Source: Mesorhizobium sp. SARCC-RB16n | GTDB lineage: Bacteria > Pseudomonadota > Alphaproteobacteria > Rhizobiales > Rhizobiaceae | Length of the DNA stretch: 62,742 bases | Direction: 5' to 3' | Assembly: GCF_008520305.1 (NCBI RefSeq) | Contig: NZ_ML703257.1 | Coordinates: 26,831-89,572, forward strand | In this document: one piece after another, positions 50,848 to 61,665 of the stretch | How positions within the stretch are numbered: the first letter of the stretch is position 1 | Layout: each line of letters opens with the position of its first letter | The notes under the pieces: generated by a model | The model's input: the letters and a program-made list of their open reading frames with translations, nothing else | Database searches by the model: none | Told to the model about the DNA's origin: nothing | Made by a program: the position numbers and the translations under genes

Positions 50848-52407
50848 ATGTCACCCTTTGGTATTCTTCGTAGGCATCGCGTCGCCGCCCTGCTGGGCGC
50901 GGCGCTCATAATCTCCCCTGTCGTCGTCTCATTTGCTCAAAATGCCAGCAATCCCGGCTTGAGCAAAGTCGTTGCGACGACACAGACTCCTGTCGCCGGA
51001 ACAACGGCTCCGAACGGATCGTTCGCGCCTATCGTAGCGTCGACCAAGCCCGCTGTCGTTACCGTCACGACGGTCATGAGGGCGCAGCCGCGAATCATGA
51101 GCGAAGGTTCGCCCGACGGTTCACCCTTCGGCGGCAATTCACCCTTCGATGACTATTTCCGTCAGTTCTTCGGCGATCAGGGCATGCCTGCTCCCAAGAC
51201 GCCTCCGCAGCAACAGGGGCCGCGCGCCGAGGCGCTTGGTTCGGGCTTCATCGTCAGCGCCGACGGCACCATCGTCACCAACAATCACGTCGTCGACGGC
51301 GCCTCCTCGATCAAGGTCACGCTCGACGACGGCACGGAGCTTCCGGCCAAGCTGGTCGGTCACGACGCCAAGAACGATCTGGCCGTGCTCAAGATCACGG
51401 CCAGCAAGCCCTTGCCGACCATCAAGTGGGGCGACTCCGACAAACTGATGACAGGCGACCAGGTGCTGGCGATCGGCAATCCGTTCGGCATCGGCACCAC
51501 GGTAACGGCCGGTATCGTCTCGGCGCGCGGCCGCGACCTGCATAGCGGGCCGTTCGACGACTTCATCCAGATCGACGCCCCAATCAACCACGGCAATTCC
51601 GGCGGCCCGCTGGTGGATGTCAGCGGCAATGTCGTCGGCATCAACACGGCGATCTATTCCCCTAATGGCGGCAGCGTCGGTGTCGGCTTCGCCATTCCGT
51701 CGGACCAGGCCCAGAAGGTGGTCGCCAAGCTGATGAAGGGCGGTAACATCGAATACGGCTATCTCGGCGTCGAGATCCAGCCGGTGACGCCGGACGTGGC
51801 CAGCGCCATCGGGCTCGATCATCCCGGCGGTGCCTTGGTATCTCAGGTCAATGACGGTTCGCCCGCGGCCAAGGCCGGTGTGGAGACCGGCGATGTCATC
51901 ACCGGCTTCGCCGGGCAGGACGTCAAGGATCCCAAGGATCTTTCGCGGGCCGTCGCCGACGTCGCGCCGGGTGCCAAGGAAACACTGGCTGTCTGGCGCA
52001 AGGGCAAGGCCATGCAGATTTCCGTCGATGTCGGCCGCAACAGCGACGATGTGAAAACGGCATCGACCAGCGATTCCAGCGCGCCGAGCGCAGAACAGGG
52101 CTTGCGCGCGCCGGCCATCGGCCTCGGCCTGATGGACATCACACCCGATATTCGCCAGCAGATGAACCTGGCCGACAACGAGCACGGCGCGGTGGTCGCC
52201 AGCGTCAACCCGGACAAGGCCGCGGCAACCGCCGGCATCCAGCCCGGCGACATCATCGTCGCAGTCAACCAGGCGCCGGTGAAGAACGCCAGGCAGGTCA
52301 CGCAAGCTATCGCGCAGGCCGGCAAGTCAGGCCGCAAGTCGGTGCTCCTGCTGGTCGAACGCGACGGCAACCAGATCTACGTCGCCGTGCCGTTCGCCAA
52401 TGGCTGA
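50848..52407 (+). CDS. degP: Periplasmic serine protease, DegP/HtrA family (Do)
   Basis: This 519-residue protein has a signal peptide (RRHRVAALLGAALIISPVV), a trypsin-like domain with triad His in VTNNHVVDGA near residue 146, Asp in AKNDLAVLK near 175, and Ser in NHGNSGGPLVD near 250, and two PDZ domains (about 290-380 and 420-510). It refolds or degrades misfolded envelope proteins. An in-frame ATG at 50788 would add 20 residues before the signal peptide. Confidence 0.92.
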   Translation: MSPFGILRRHRVAALLGAALIISPVVVSFAQNASNPGLSKVVATTQTPVAGTTAPNGSFAPIVASTKPAVVTVTTVMRAQPRIMSEGSPDGSPFGGNSPFDDYFRQFFGDQGMPAPKTPPQQQGPRAEALGSGFIVSADGTIVTNNHVVDGASSIKVTLDDGTELPAKLVGHDAKNDLAVLKITASKPLPTIKWGDSDKLMTGDQVLAIGNPFGIGTTVTAGIVSARGRDLHSGPFDDFIQIDAPINHGNSGGPLVDVSGNVVGINTAIYSPNGGSVGVGFAIPSDQAQKVVAKLMKGGNIEYGYLGVEIQPVTPDVASAIGLDHPGGALVSQVNDGSPAAKAGVETGDVITGFAGQDVKDPKDLSRAVADVAPGAKETLAVWRKGKAMQISVDVGRNSDDVKTASTSDSSAPSAEQGLRAPAIGLGLMDITPDIRQQMNLADNEHGAVVASVNPDKAAATAGIQPGDIIVAVNQAPVKNARQVTQAIAQAGKSGRKSVLLLVERDGNQIYVAVPFANG

Positions 52408-52469
52408 GACCTGGTGCTGATTTAGATTCCAGTGTGACGGGCTTGCCAGCGACAGGCCCGCCACCGCGC

Positions 52470-53429
52470 CTACAGCTTGCGCAGCGCCACTTCCTCGATC
52501 AGGTGGTCGGCGCCCTTGCGCAGGATCAAGTCGGCGCGGGCGCGCGTCGGCAGGATGTTTTCGCGCAGGTTCTTCAAGTTGATGTTGGTCCACAAGCCCT
52601 CGGCGATGGCTCGGGCCGAATCCTCCGACAACTGCGAATAGCGGTGGAAGAAGGAGCCCGGATCGCGGAAGGCGGTCTCGCGTAGCCGCATGAAGCGGGA
52701 AATATACCACTGGTGGATCAGCTTCTCGTCGGCATCGATATAGATGGCGAAGTCGAAGAAGTCCGACAGGAAAGGCACGATCTTGCCGTCCTGCGGCAGC
52801 TTGCCCGGCTGCAGCACGTTGATGCCTTCGAAGATCAGGATGTCGGGCCGGTCGATGGTGACGAACTCGCCGGGGATGACGTCGTAGGTGAGGTGCGAAT
52901 AGACCGGCGCGCGGACGTCGGGCAGCGCCGACTTGATGCCCGATAGGAAACGCAGCAGCGCGCCGACATCGTAGCTGTCGGGAAACCCCTTGCGTTCCAT
53001 CAGGTTTTCGCGGCGCAGGACCTCGTTGGGTAGCAGGAAGCCGTCCGTGGTGATGAGGTCGACCTTGGGGCTCGACGGCCATCGCGCCAGCAATTCCTTC
53101 AGCACGCGCGCCGTGGTCGATTTGCCGACCGCGACCGAACCGGCGATGCCGATGATGAACGGCGTCTTGACGACATCGACGGCGTTGAAAAAGGCCTGGC
53201 GCTGCCGGAACAGAAGCTGGCTCGCCTCGACATGCGCCGACAAAAGCCGCGACAGCGACAGATAGATTCGCTTGACCTCTTCGAGGTCGACCGGGTCGTT
53301 GAGCGACCGCAGGCGGCGGAACTCGTCCTCGCTCAGCGTCAGCGGCGTGTCGGCGCGGAATTGTGACCATTGCTCGGCCGAGAAGAAGCGAAAGGGGGAA
53401 TATTTCTCGGTTGGCGCGAGCTGATCCAT
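52470..53429 (-). CDS. coaA: Pantothenate kinase (type I)
   Basis: This 319-residue kinase makes 4'-phosphopantothenate, the first step of coenzyme A synthesis. P-loop [20 protein letters not shown] is near residue 93; [21 protein letters not shown] and the C-terminal [18 protein letters not shown] match type I CoaA. It is the last gene of the leftward histidine operon, 24 bases after hisE, an arrangement common in rhizobia. Confidence 0.95.
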   Translation of the reverse strand: MDQLAPTEKYSPFRFFSAEQWSQFRADTPLTLSEDEFRRLRSLNDPVDLEEVKRIYLSLSRLLSAHVEASQLLFRQRQAFFNAVDVVKTPFIIGIAGSVAVGKSTTARVLKELLARWPSSPKVDLITTDGFLLPNEVLRRENLMERKGFPDSYDVGALLRFLSGIKSALPDVRAPVYSHLTYDVIPGEFVTIDRPDILIFEGINVLQPGKLPQDGKIVPFLSDFFDFAIYIDADEKLIHQWYISRFMRLRETAFRDPGSFFHRYSQLSEDSARAIAEGLWTNINLKNLRENILPTRARADLILRKGADHLIEEVALRKL

Positions 53430-53453
53430 CGAGATACCTGCCCTCCCTCGCGC

Positions 53454-53777
53454 TCAGCCCTTGGGCCGTGACGCCTTCTCGGCGATGCCCGAACGTCCGG
53501 TGCGGCTTTCGAGCTCCTTGAGCACGTCGTTCAGCGGAACGCCCGCTATGCTGAGAACGACGAGCCAATGATACATAAGATCGGCACTTTCCGAAACGAG
53601 GCCCTGTTTGTCGCCCTTGACGGCGGCAATCACGGTCTCGACCGCCTCCTCGCCGAGCTTCTGCGCCGCCTTGTCCATGCCGCGCGCGAACAGCTTGGCC
53701 GTCCACGAGTCCGGGTCGCCGGAATGGGCGCGGTCGCTGACGATTTTTTCCAGGTCGGAGAGCGAAAAGTCGGCCAT
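53454..53777 (-). CDS. hisE: Phosphoribosyl-ATP diphosphatase
   Basis: This 107-residue MazG-like protein hydrolyses phosphoribosyl-ATP to phosphoribosyl-AMP, the second step of histidine synthesis. [29 protein letters not shown] contains the metal-binding EExxE-type motif; [15 protein letters not shown] follows. Length matches standalone HisE. A 60-base gap with repeat-like sequence separates it from hisF. Confidence 0.92.
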   Translation of the reverse strand: MADFSLSDLEKIVSDRAHSGDPDSWTAKLFARGMDKAAQKLGEEAVETVIAAVKGDKQGLVSESADLMYHWLVVLSIAGVPLNDVLKELESRTGRSGIAEKASRPKG

Positions 53778-53837
53778 GCCAGTCTATCTTCTTGTTTAAG
53801 CCTGCTCTTTTCCAAAAGCCGGTTCAAGGACCATGCT

Positions 53838-54629
53838 CTATGACCTGTTGCCCAGCGAGTCCAGCCGCATCGGCAGCCCGGCCTTGGCCATATGCGCCTT
53901 GGCTTCGGCGATCGTGTAGGTGCCGAAATGGAAGATGGAGGCGGCCAGAACCGCGCCGGCATGGCCGTCACGAATACCTTCGACCATGTGATCCAGCGTG
54001 CCGACGCCCCCCGATGCGATGACCGGCGCGCGCACCGCGTCCGATACCGCCCGCGTCAGCGCGATGTCGTAGCCGGCCTTGGTGCCGTCGCGGTCCATCG
54101 AGGTCAACAGGATCTCGCCGGCGCCGCGATGGACCATCTGGCGCGCGAATTCGACGGCGTCGATGCCGGTCTTCTCGCGCCCGCCATGAGTGAAGATCTC
54201 CCAGCGGTCGGCCTCGCCGGGGCCGGACACTTTCTTGGCGTCGATGGCGACGACGATGCATTGGTTGCCGAACTTGTCGGCGGCTTCGGCGACGAAATCC
54301 GGGTTCTTCACCGCGGCCGTGTTGATCGACACCTTGTCGGCGCCGGCCAGCAGCAATTTCCTGATGTCTGCAACCTGGCGCACGCCGCCGCCGACAGTCA
54401 GCGGCATGAAACAGTGTTCGGCGGTGCGGGCGATGACGTCGAAGATGGTCTCGCGATTCTCCGACGAAGCGGTGATGTCGAGAAAGCAAAGCTCGTCGGC
54501 ACCGGCGGCATCATAGGCCTTGGCTGCCTCCACCGGATCGCCGGCGTCGATGAGATCGACGAAATTGACGCCCTTGACGACACGACCGTCCTTGACGTCC
54601 AGGCAAGGGATGACGCGGGCTTTGAGCAT
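53838..54629 (-). CDS. hisF: Imidazole glycerol phosphate synthase, cyclase subunit
   Basis: This 263-residue half-barrel repeat protein joins ammonia from HisH with PRFAR to make IGP and [24 protein letters not shown] at the start carries a catalytic Asp near residue 11; the second is in [13 protein letters not shown] near residue 134. It pairs with HisH, encoded upstream. Its start overlaps the arginase-like gene end by 1 base. Confidence 0.95.
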   Translation of the reverse strand: MLKARVIPCLDVKDGRVVKGVNFVDLIDAGDPVEAAKAYDAAGADELCFLDITASSENRETIFDVIARTAEHCFMPLTVGGGVRQVADIRKLLLAGADKVSINTAAVKNPDFVAEAADKFGNQCIVVAIDAKKVSGPGEADRWEIFTHGGREKTGIDAVEFARQMVHRGAGEILLTSMDRDGTKAGYDIALTRAVSDAVRAPVIASGGVGTLDHMVEGIRDGHAGAVLAASIFHFGTYTIAEAKAHMAKAGLPMRLDSLGNRS

Positions 54630-55465
54630 CAGCGCCCCTCTATCGTCGCAAGCAGGTCGTTGAGCAGCTGGCCGACCAGCGGCGGCACATCGGCCTGGGC
54701 ATCGAAGGCTGGATCGTAAGCGGAAACGGTGATGCCGACGACCGGCACAGCAAGCACCATGGCGCAGGCCGCGTCGCGCAGCTGCTCCGGGTTTGGTCCG
54801 CCTGGGGTGACGTAGCGGTTGGCCTGCAGCTCGTCGGGATCATGCACGTCGAGGTCGAGATGCAGGTGCACGCTGTTGGCACCGGCGGCCTTCAGTTTTT
54901 CCGTTGCTTGCGCCACGCCGGGACATTCCGTCCGGATGACCGGCAATGTTTCGAGAAGTTTTTCCTCCGCAGGATCGAGATCGCGGGCGTTGACGAGCAC
55001 GCAGCGCGCGGGATCGATCGGCTTGAAGCCGGGAATGGCCGCAGCCATCGGTCGCCAGCACAGGCCGAGCACCGCCGCCAGCGCCATGCCGTCGAGAAAG
55101 CCGTATACGGACGTCTCGGGCGTGTTGAGATCGCCATGCTGGTCGGCCCAGATGATGGCATCGGCGCCTTCGCCGGCGACCGCTCCGGCTGACGTCAGGC
55201 AGTTTCCGGCCAGCACGATGGGAAACCGCCCCCTGTCGCGGGCAATGCGGACCTCGCCCGAGACGGCGTTGCAGACGGCAAAACCGGTGGCGATCTCTCG
55301 TTCCTGGTCGTCGCCGACCCTGCCGATATCCTCGACCGTGACGTCATGGCCGGCAAGGGTCAGCGCATCGACGAGCCCGCCTGATATCAGCGCGTCGGGC
55401 CCCTGGCCCATGCCGCCGTGATAGTGGCCGCTGTCATAGGAGGCCAGGATGAGCGAGACTTTCAC
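54629..55465 (-). CDS. Arginase/agmatinase-fold protein within the histidine operon
   Basis: This 278-residue protein has the ureohydrolase fold: [11 protein letters not shown] near residue 86, [17 protein letters not shown] near residue 107, and [19 protein letters not shown] near residue 199. The Asp/His-rich second and third motifs are kept, but the first motif reads GNC where arginases have GGDH, so one Mn ligand His is replaced. It overlaps hisA by 4 bases and hisF by 1, so it is co-translated with histidine genes. Substrate unknown. Confidence 0.8.
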   Translation of the reverse strand: MKVSLILASYDSGHYHGGMGQGPDALISGGLVDALTLAGHDVTVEDIGRVGDDQEREIATGFAVCNAVSGEVRIARDRGRFPIVLAGNCLTSAGAVAGEGADAIIWADQHGDLNTPETSVYGFLDGMALAAVLGLCWRPMAAAIPGFKPIDPARCVLVNARDLDPAEEKLLETLPVIRTECPGVAQATEKLKAAGANSVHLHLDLDVHDPDELQANRYVTPGGPNPEQLRDAACAMVLAVPVVGITVSAYDPAFDAQADVPPLVGQLLNDLLATIEGR

Positions 55466-56211
55466 GACCGCGCCTCCGCCACCGGCCGGCCCTGCAGGAT
55501 CGCCAGGGCCTCGGCGGGATCGATGCGGCCGTCATAGAGGGCGCGGCCCGAAATCGCGCCTTCGAGCTTTTGCGCATCGGGCATGGTCATGCGCACGATG
55601 TCGGCGATCGAGGCGAGGCCACCCGAAGCGATGACCGGGATCGACACGGCGTCGGCGAGGTCGATGGTGGCATCCCAGTTGATGCCGGTCAGCACGCCGT
55701 CGCGGTCGATGTCGGTGTAGATGATGGCGGCCACGCCGGCGCCTTCGAATTTCTTCGCCAGTTCGATGACGCCGAGGCTCGAGGCCTCGGCCCAGCCCTC
55801 GACCGCCACCTTGCCGCCCTTGGCGTCGATGCCGACGGCCACTTTGCCCGGAAACGCCTTGCAGGCCTGCCTGACCAGATCGGGATCGCGCACCGCCACC
55901 GTGCCGAGGATGACGCGGGCGAGCCCACGATCGAGCCAATCCTCGATCTGCTCCAGCGTGCGAATGCCGCCGCCGAGTTGTACCGGGTTCTTCGTTGCCT
56001 TCAGGATGGCGCCGACCGCGGCGCTGTTGACGCTCTGGCCCTGGAAGGCGCCGTTGAGGTCGACCACATGCAGCCACCCGAAACCCTGGTCCTCGAAGGC
56101 CTTGGCCTGCGCGGCGGGGTCATCGTTGTAGATGGTCGCGGTGGCCATATCGCCGTGCTTCAGGCGCACGCACTGGCCGTCCTTGAGGTCGATGGCTGGA
56201 AACAGGATCAT
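55462..56211 (-). CDS. hisA: ProFAR isomerase
   Basis: This 249-residue TIM-barrel isomerase converts ProFAR to [26 protein letters not shown] opens the protein with a catalytic Asp near residue 8; [14 protein letters not shown] contains the second near residue 129. It is preceded 4 bases earlier by a DUF1330 gene and overlaps the arginase-like gene by 4 bases. Confidence 0.95.
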   Translation of the reverse strand: MILFPAIDLKDGQCVRLKHGDMATATIYNDDPAAQAKAFEDQGFGWLHVVDLNGAFQGQSVNSAAVGAILKATKNPVQLGGGIRTLEQIEDWLDRGLARVILGTVAVRDPDLVRQACKAFPGKVAVGIDAKGGKVAVEGWAEASSLGVIELAKKFEGAGVAAIIYTDIDRDGVLTGINWDATIDLADAVSIPVIASGGLASIADIVRMTMPDAQKLEGAISGRALYDGRIDPAEALAILQGRPVAEARS

Positions 56212-56215
56212 ATTT

Positions 56216-56506
56216 TCAGGCGCCTTCAACGATGACGAAATGACCTGATGAGGCGGCAAGCCGGAATTTGGAGGCATACTGATATTCAGGCGAATGATAG
56301 CATTCGACCGCCCTGTCGAAAGACTCGAACTCGACCAGCACATGGCGGTTGCCGGTAGGTCCTTCCGGGTTTTCGTGGCGGCCGGCCCGCACGGCGAATT
56401 TCGCGCCATACTTCGCGAAAGCCACCGCATTCGCCTCGATGTACTGTTCGTACAGTTCGGGGTCGCGGACATCGATCATCGCCATCCAGTAGCCCTTCTT
56501 GCTCAT
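56216..56506 (-). CDS. DUF1330 domain protein
   Basis: This 96-residue protein is a ferredoxin-like dimeric alpha/beta-barrel domain: [20 protein letters not shown] at the start, and [21 protein letters not shown] near residue 56. The ATG at 56506 lies 5 bases after the hisH stop. DUF1330 proteins have no settled function. It is embedded in the his operon between hisH and hisA. Confidence 0.83.
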   Translation of the reverse strand: MSKKGYWMAMIDVRDPELYEQYIEANAVAFAKYGAKFAVRAGRHENPEGPTGNRHVLVEFESFDRAVECYHSPEYQYASKFRLAASSGHFVIVEGA

Positions 56507-56511
56507 GGTGT

Positions 56512-57162
56512 TCAGGGCCTCCACCTCAGGAAATTCGTGATCAGCGCCAGGCCCAGTGCCTGGCTCTTTTCCGGATGGAACTGCGTGCCGGCGAGATTGT
56601 CGCGGGCGACCGTAGCCGTCACCGGGCCGCCATAGTCGGCAACCGCAAGGACCTCGTCCGGCTTTTTCGCATCGAGATGGTAGGAGTGGACGAAATAGGC
56701 ATGCAGTCCCGTCGCGCCGGTCGGAATGCCGGAAAACAGCGGATGCTGACGCCTCAATTCGATCGTGTTCCAGCCGATCTGCGGGATCTTCAGCGCCGGA
56801 TCGGCCGGCGTGATCTCCTTGACGTCGCCCGATATCCAGCCGAAGCCGTTGGTGACGGTCTTTTCGAGGCCGCGCTGCGACATCAGCTGCATGCCGACGC
56901 AGATGCCCAGGAAAGGCCGGCCCTTGGCGACGGCGACGTCTTCGACCGCGTCCCACATGCCCTCGACGGCACGCAGCCCGGCCGCGCAGTCGGCATAAGC
57001 CCCGACGCCGGGCAGGACGATGCGGTCCGCGGTGCGCACACGGTCGGCATCGGCCGTCAGGTCGATCTGCGCCGCAATACCGGCTTCACGCGCGGCGCGC
57101 TCGAAAGCCTTGGTGGCCGAGCGCAGATTGCCCGAACCGTAATCGATGATCGCAACCCGCAT
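56512..57162 (-). CDS. hisH: Imidazole glycerol phosphate synthase, glutamine amidotransferase subunit
   Basis: This 216-residue class I amidotransferase supplies ammonia to HisF. The nucleophile is the Cys of [12 protein letters not shown] near residue 85; [10 protein letters not shown] near residue 197 holds the His and Glu of the triad. [12 protein letters not shown] is the N-terminal signature. It lies 1 base after a DUF2628 gene. Confidence 0.95.
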   Translation of the reverse strand: MRVAIIDYGSGNLRSATKAFERAAREAGIAAQIDLTADADRVRTADRIVLPGVGAYADCAAGLRAVEGMWDAVEDVAVAKGRPFLGICVGMQLMSQRGLEKTVTNGFGWISGDVKEITPADPALKIPQIGWNTIELRRQHPLFSGIPTGATGLHAYFVHSYHLDAKKPDEVLAVADYGGPVTATVARDNLAGTQFHPEKSQALGLALITNFLRWRP

Positions 57163-57163
57163 C

Positions 57164-57640
57164 TCAGCGCCGTCCCGGAATATGGGTCAGCCCCAGCGCC
57201 ATGCCGGGCTGCGCCGGGCGCGCCAGAGCGGCATCCGGAACGATGCGCGGCGCGGGTGTCGCTTCATTCGAAAGCCCTTCGGCTTCCAGGGCATAGCGGA
57301 TGTCGGCATCCCCGAGCCAGCCGGCCTCGACGACGCCCCATTCATGCCAGCCGCGGCGGCGCAGCGCCGCGATGCGCAAGCCCTGGCCCTCCAGCCCGAC
57401 ATAGAGCGAGACGAGCAGCGACAAAAGCGAGCCGGCGACACCGAGGCCAAGTTTCTGGCCGAGCATCGAAAGCACGCCCATGACGACAAAGGCGAGCGCT
57501 GCTTCGACCCACAGCCGGTGCCAGGCGAGCCACAGCGGCGGCACCAGCAGGCCCAGCCAGGTGAAACCGTCGCGGACCAGCGTCGTCGTGTCGACTTTCT
57601 CGCTGCGGCCAGGTGGCTCCATCACGACATAGGCGGTCAT
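57164..57640 (-). CDS. DUF2628 membrane protein
   Basis: This 158-residue protein has two or three hydrophobic segments between about residues 25 and 85 ([31 protein letters not shown]), then a soluble tail with [11 protein letters not shown]. This matches DUF2628, commonly found between hisB and hisH in rhizobia. Function unknown; co-transcribed with his genes. Confidence 0.85.
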   Translation of the reverse strand: MTAYVVMEPPGRSEKVDTTTLVRDGFTWLGLLVPPLWLAWHRLWVEAALAFVVMGVLSMLGQKLGLGVAGSLLSLLVSLYVGLEGQGLRIAALRRRGWHEWGVVEAGWLGDADIRYALEAEGLSNEATPAPRIVPDAALARPAQPGMALGLTHIPGRR

Positions 57641-57644
57641 GAGG

Positions 57645-58247
57645 CTATCCCTTCAAAGAACCCTTGGTGGAGGGAACCGCGTCAGGCTGGCGCGGATCAT
57701 ACTCGAGCGCGGTGCGCAGCGCGCGCGCCACCGCCTTGAAGCAGGTCTCGGCGATATGATGGTTGTTGGCGCCGTAATGGTTGGTGACATGCAGCGTGAT
57801 CCCGGCATTCTGCGCCAGCGCCTGGAAGAATTCACGCACCAGTTCGGTGTCGAAGGTGCCAATCTTGGGCGACGAGAACGAAACGTTCCAGACCAGGAAG
57901 GGACGGCCCGACACGTCGATCGCCGCGCGCGTCAGCGTCTCGTCCATGGCAAGGTCGATCGAGGCGTAGCGCATGATGCCGCGCCGCTCGCCCAGCGCCT
58001 TGGTCAAGGCCTGGCCGAGCGCGATGCCGGTGTCCTCGACCGTGTGGTGGTCGTCGATATGCAGGTCGCCCGTTGCCCTGACGGTCATGTCGATCAGCGA
58101 ATGGCGGGAAAGCTGGTCCAGCATATGGTCGAAGAAGCCGACACCGGTGGCGATGTCCGATTTGCCTGTGCCGTCGACATGGATCGACACGGAGATGTCG
58201 GTTTCCCTGGTCTTGCGGCTTGCATCGGCGGAACGAGGCGCCATCAC
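57645..58247 (-). CDS. hisB: Imidazoleglycerol-phosphate dehydratase
   Basis: This 200-residue protein dehydrates [23 protein letters not shown] and [18 protein letters not shown] carry Mn-binding His and Glu residues, as do [19 protein letters not shown]. It is monofunctional, without the phosphatase domain of enterobacterial HisB. It is the first gene of the leftward histidine operon and divergent from hslV. Confidence 0.95.
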   Translation of the reverse strand: MMAPRSADASRKTRETDISVSIHVDGTGKSDIATGVGFFDHMLDQLSRHSLIDMTVRATGDLHIDDHHTVEDTGIALGQALTKALGERRGIMRYASIDLAMDETLTRAAIDVSGRPFLVWNVSFSSPKIGTFDTELVREFFQALAQNAGITLHVTNHYGANNHHIAETCFKAVARALRTALEYDPRQPDAVPSTKGSLKG

Positions 58248-58307
58248 TCTATCCTTGTGCCTGCGGTTCAGATCGTGACCGGTTCACGCGATTCAAGCGC
58301 TCGCGGA

Positions 58308-58330
58308 CTTGAAAACGAGAGCCTTCTATC
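58308..58330 (+). promoter_or_regulatory. Possible heat-shock (RpoH) promoter for hslV
   Basis: CTTGAAA at 58308-58314 with CTATCA 11-12 bases later resembles an alphaproteobacterial RpoH promoter. It is about 140 bases upstream of the hslV start, in the hisB-hslV divergent region. HslVU is a heat-shock protease in other bacteria, which fits, but the -10 match is loose. Confidence 0.35.
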
Positions 58331-58473
58331 AGCATGATCCGGCGATTGCCAGTTGCGATCCCGGTCGCTATCGAGCCGTTTGCAATCATCGGTCCCATGC
58401 ATACATATGGCCGATCAAAGTCACTCGTACCGCGCCAATCGCCTTTTTGGGATGGCGCTGCTCGGAGCAGGAA

Positions 58474-59025
58474 ATGTCCAATGAATTGACGATGCACGCC
58501 ACGACGATCGTGACCGTGCGCAAGGGCAACAAGGTGGTGATCGCCGGTGACGGCCAGGTCAGCCTTGGCCAGACCATCATGAAGGGCAATGCCAGGAAAG
58601 TGCGCCGCATCGGCAAGGGCGGCAATGTGATTGCCGGTTTCGCGGGCGCTACAGCCGACGCCTTCACTCTGCTGGAACGGCTGGAAGCCAAGCTCGAACA
58701 ATATCCCGACCAGCTGACGCGTGCTTGTGTCGAGCTTGCCAAGGACTGGCGCACCGACCGATATCTGCGCAGGCTGGAGGCCATGATGCTGGTGGCCGAC
58801 AAGTCGGTTTCGCTGGCACTGACCGGCAATGGCGATGTGCTGGAGCCGGAACATGGCGTCATGGCCATCGGTTCGGGCGGCAATTACGCGCTGGCCGCGG
58901 CGCGCGCGCTGATGGACACCGACAAGGACGCCGAGGAGATCGCCCGCAGGGCGATGCAGATCGCCTCCGACATCTGCGTCTACACCAACAACAATTTTGT
59001 CGTCGAAACGCTCGATGCCGCCTGA
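58474..59025 (+). CDS. hslV: ATP-dependent protease peptidase subunit HslV
   Basis: This 183-residue proteasome-like subunit has [21 protein letters not shown] near the start, with the catalytic Thr exposed after removal of a short propeptide (MSNELTMHA), as in other rhizobia. GNARKVRRI and [15 protein letters not shown] are typical. It forms the proteolytic core capped by HslU. A GNAT and a DUF2585 gene lie between hslV and hslU. Confidence 0.94.
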   Translation: MSNELTMHATTIVTVRKGNKVVIAGDGQVSLGQTIMKGNARKVRRIGKGGNVIAGFAGATADAFTLLERLEAKLEQYPDQLTRACVELAKDWRTDRYLRRLEAMMLVADKSVSLALTGNGDVLEPEHGVMAIGSGGNYALAAARALMDTDKDAEEIARRAMQIASDICVYTNNNFVVETLDAA

Positions 59026-59038
59026 GAAGGTCGGCCTT

Positions 59039-59078
59039 GATCCCGAAAAGTGGAAACCGGTTTTCGGAAAAGATCATG
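59039..59078. repeat. Palindromic repeat overlapping the start of the GNAT gene
   Basis: GATCccGAAAA on the left mirrors TTTTCggaaaaGATC on the right around a 40-base element ending in ATG. It belongs to the family seen at 48651-48704 in the opposite orientation. It fills the hslV-GNAT gap and provides the ATG start codon of the GNAT gene at 59076. Confidence 0.65.
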
Positions 59079-59591
59079 GCCGGACAAGAAGACAGGTATG
59101 ATTTTCGGCCGGTGACCAGGAAGGACCTGCCGATGATCGCTGGCTGGCTGGCCGAGCCACATGTGGCCGAGTGGTGGGACGATCCCGAGACGGAAATCGC
59201 GGAGATTGCCGATCACATAGACTCGATTTCCGTCGAGCCGCTGATTGTCGAACTCGACGGCCAGCCGATCGCTTATATGCAGAGCTATGATCCGCATATG
59301 GAGGACGACCATCCCTATGCCGATCAGCCGTTCGGCACGCTCGGCATTGATCTCTCGATCGGCCGGCCGGAACTGGTCGGCATCGGCCATGGCTCGGCGA
59401 TCGTGCGCCAGTTCGTCGAAGACCTGTTTAGGGAAGGCGTACCGCGCGTCGTCATCGATCCCGACCCTACCAACATCAGGGCCATCCGCGCCTATGAAAA
59501 GGCGGGATTCCGGGCCATTGATCGCAGGCAGTCGATCTATGGCGACGTCGTGCTGATGGCAATCGATGCCGAAGACGCGCAAGAGGGGTAA
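59076..59591 (+). CDS. GNAT-family acetyltransferase
   Basis: This 171-residue acetyltransferase resembles the AAC(6')/RimJ-like group: [12 protein letters not shown]-like start ([21 protein letters not shown]) and acetyl-CoA site [18 protein letters not shown], with [16 protein letters not shown] near the end. Substrate unknown. It lies between hslV and hslU in the same direction, 8 bases before the DUF2585 gene. Its start codon lies within a palindromic repeat, so another start upstream might be used in relatives without the repeat. Confidence 0.82.
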   Translation: MAGQEDRYDFRPVTRKDLPMIAGWLAEPHVAEWWDDPETEIAEIADHIDSISVEPLIVELDGQPIAYMQSYDPHMEDDHPYADQPFGTLGIDLSIGRPELVGIGHGSAIVRQFVEDLFREGVPRVVIDPDPTNIRAIRAYEKAGFRAIDRRQSIYGDVVLMAIDAEDAQEG

Positions 59592-59599
59592 TCCAGGGC

Positions 59600-60199
59600 A
59601 TGGTCACATCCAGCGAGGACAAGAGCCTTTCGGCCTACGAGGACAGCTGGCGGATGGGGCTGCTGATCGTCGCCGGCCTGCTCGTCGCTCAGGCCGTCAC
59701 GCTCTACCTGATGGGCCATCCGCCGATCTGCACCTGCGGCTATGTCAAGCTGTGGCATGGCGTGGTGAACAGTTCGGAAAATTCCCAGCACATTTCGGAC
59801 TGGTACACCTTTTCGCACATCATCCACGGCTTCCTGTTCTATGCGCTGGCCCGGTTCCTGTTCCCGCGCTCGCCCATCGGCTTGCGGCTGGCGTTCGCCG
59901 TTCTCATCGAGGGCGGCTGGGAAATCCTCGAAAACAGCCCGTTCATCATCGAGCGCTACCGCGCCGGCACCATCTCGCTCGATTATTACGGCGACAGCAT
60001 CATCAATTCGGTGTCCGACACACTGGCCATGGTGCTGGGATTTGTCATGGCGCGAATGCTACCTATATGGGTGATCGTCAGCCTCGCCCTTCTCTTCGAA
60101 CTGGGCACCGGCTACCTCATCCGGGACAATCTTACACTCAACGTGATCATGCTGCTGCATCCGTTCGAGGCCATCAAGCAGTGGCAAAGTGGAATTTAG
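59600..60199 (+). CDS. DUF2585 (UPF0314) membrane protein
   Basis: This 199-residue inner-membrane protein has about five hydrophobic segments ([17 protein letters not shown] at residue 20). The family signature [24 protein letters not shown] is near residue 41, and [20 protein letters not shown] near 102. Function unknown. Commonly beside hslVU in rhizobia. Its end overlaps neither hslU nor its ribosome site: the hslU ATG lies 4 bases on. Confidence 0.86.
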   Translation: MVTSSEDKSLSAYEDSWRMGLLIVAGLLVAQAVTLYLMGHPPICTCGYVKLWHGVVNSSENSQHISDWYTFSHIIHGFLFYALARFLFPRSPIGLRLAFAVLIEGGWEILENSPFIIERYRAGTISLDYYGDSIINSVSDTLAMVLGFVMARMLPIWVIVSLALLFELGTGYLIRDNLTLNVIMLLHPFEAIKQWQSGI

Positions 60200-60203
60200 T
60201 GAT

Positions 60204-61514
60204 ATGAGCACATTTTCTCCCCGCGAAATCGTTTCGGAACTCGACCGTTTCATCATCGGCCAGAAGGACGCCAAGCGCGCCGTGGCCATCGCCTTGCGCA
60301 ACCGCTGGCGCCGCCAGCAGCTCGAAGGCCAGATGCGCGAAGAGGTGATGCCGAAGAACATCCTGATGATCGGGCCGACCGGCGTCGGCAAGACCGAGAT
60401 ATCGCGCCGCCTAGCGCGGCTCGCCGGCGCGCCTTTCGTCAAGGTAGAGGCGACCAAGTTCACCGAGGTCGGCTATGTCGGCCGCGACGTCGAGCAGATC
60501 ATCCGCGATCTGGTCGAGATCGCCATCGGGTTGGTGCGCGAGAAGATGCGCGAGGACGTGAAAGCGCGCGCCCATGTCAACGCCGAGGAACGCGTTCTGG
60601 AAGCGCTGGTCGGCAAGACGGCGAGCCCGGCCACCCGCGACTCATTCCGCAAGAAGCTGCGCGAGGGTGAACTCGACGACAAGGAAATCGAAATCGAGGT
60701 GGCCGACACCGGCAATGGCGGCATGCCCGGCTTCGAGATTCCCGGTATGCCGGGCGCCAATATCGGCGTGCTGAACATCAACGACATGCTGTCGAAGGCG
60801 ATGGGCGGCAAGAAGACCAAGCTGCGCAAGACCACGGTGAAAGAGTCCTACGACCTGCTGGTCAGCGACGAGTCCGACAAGCTGCTCGACCAGGACGAGG
60901 TGGTGCGCCGTGCGCTCGACGCGACGGAGAATGACGGCATCGTCTTCCTCGACGAGATCGACAAGATCGCCGCCAGGTCGGACATTTCCGGCGGCCCTTC
61001 GCGGGAAGGCGTGCAGCGCGACCTGCTGCCGCTGGTCGAGGGTACGACGGTGGCGACCAAATACGGGCCAGTGAAGACGGACCATATCCTGTTCATCGCT
61101 TCCGGTGCCTTCCATGTCTCCAAGCCCTCCGACCTGCTGCCGGAACTGCAGGGCCGCCTGCCGATCCGCGTCGAGCTGCGTGCGCTTGAGAAGGAGGACT
61201 TCGTTCGCATCCTGACCGAGACCGAAGCGAGCCTCATCAAGCAGTATATCGCGCTGATGAAGACCGAGGGCGTCGAGCTGACCTTCACCGACGACGCCAT
61301 CGATTCGCTCGCCGGCGTTGCCGTCGATCTCAACGCCAGCATCGAGAACATCGGCGCGCGGCGGCTGCAGACGGTGATGGAGCGGGTGCTCGACGATATC
61401 TCCTACGATGCGCCCGACCGCAACGGCACGGCCGTCACCATCGACGCCGCCTATGTCCAGAAGCATGTCGGCGACCTCTCCAGAAACACGGATCTGTCCC
61501 GGTTCATCCTTTGA
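60204..61514 (+). CDS. hslU: ATP-dependent protease ATPase subunit HslU
   Basis: This 436-residue AAA+ unfoldase has [19 protein letters not shown] at the start, Walker [11 protein letters not shown] near residue 60, Walker [13 protein letters not shown] near 247, a central I domain of about residues 110-220, and the C-terminal DLSRFIL that docks into HslV. The ATG at 60204 is used; 60189 overlaps the DUF2585 gene. Partner of HslV. Confidence 0.95.
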   Translation: MSTFSPREIVSELDRFIIGQKDAKRAVAIALRNRWRRQQLEGQMREEVMPKNILMIGPTGVGKTEISRRLARLAGAPFVKVEATKFTEVGYVGRDVEQIIRDLVEIAIGLVREKMREDVKARAHVNAEERVLEALVGKTASPATRDSFRKKLREGELDDKEIEIEVADTGNGGMPGFEIPGMPGANIGVLNINDMLSKAMGGKKTKLRKTTVKESYDLLVSDESDKLLDQDEVVRRALDATENDGIVFLDEIDKIAARSDISGGPSREGVQRDLLPLVEGTTVATKYGPVKTDHILFIASGAFHVSKPSDLLPELQGRLPIRVELRALEKEDFVRILTETEASLIKQYIALMKTEGVELTFTDDAIDSLAGVAVDLNASIENIGARRLQTVMERVLDDISYDAPDRNGTAVTIDAAYVQKHVGDLSRNTDLSRFIL

Positions 61515-61554
61515 ACGGCAGCGCCGGAGTAACAACTTCCGGCAGAAGCCATGT

Positions 61555-61580
61555 GTGGCCAGATGGTACCATCTGGCCAC
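61555..61580 (+). terminator. Palindromic terminator after hslU
   Basis: A perfect 26-base palindrome with arms GTGGCCAGATGGT and ACCATCTGGCCAC, followed by CTTTC. It lies 40 bases past the hslU stop codon. The stem is strong, but the U tract is short. Confidence 0.65.
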
Positions 61581-61665
61581 CTTTCGTCTCGCCGGATGAC
61601 TGGGCGCTCTCGACTCGACCAAGCGCTTTACCTAGTTTGCGCGGCAATTCTCTAGGCGGCGGCGC

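Noticed and set aside
53790-53837. Repeat related to the pfp-upstream element in the hisE-hisF gap
   Set aside because: Only a loose match (ATGCTCTA and a TTTTCC/GGTT core); the arms do not pair well.
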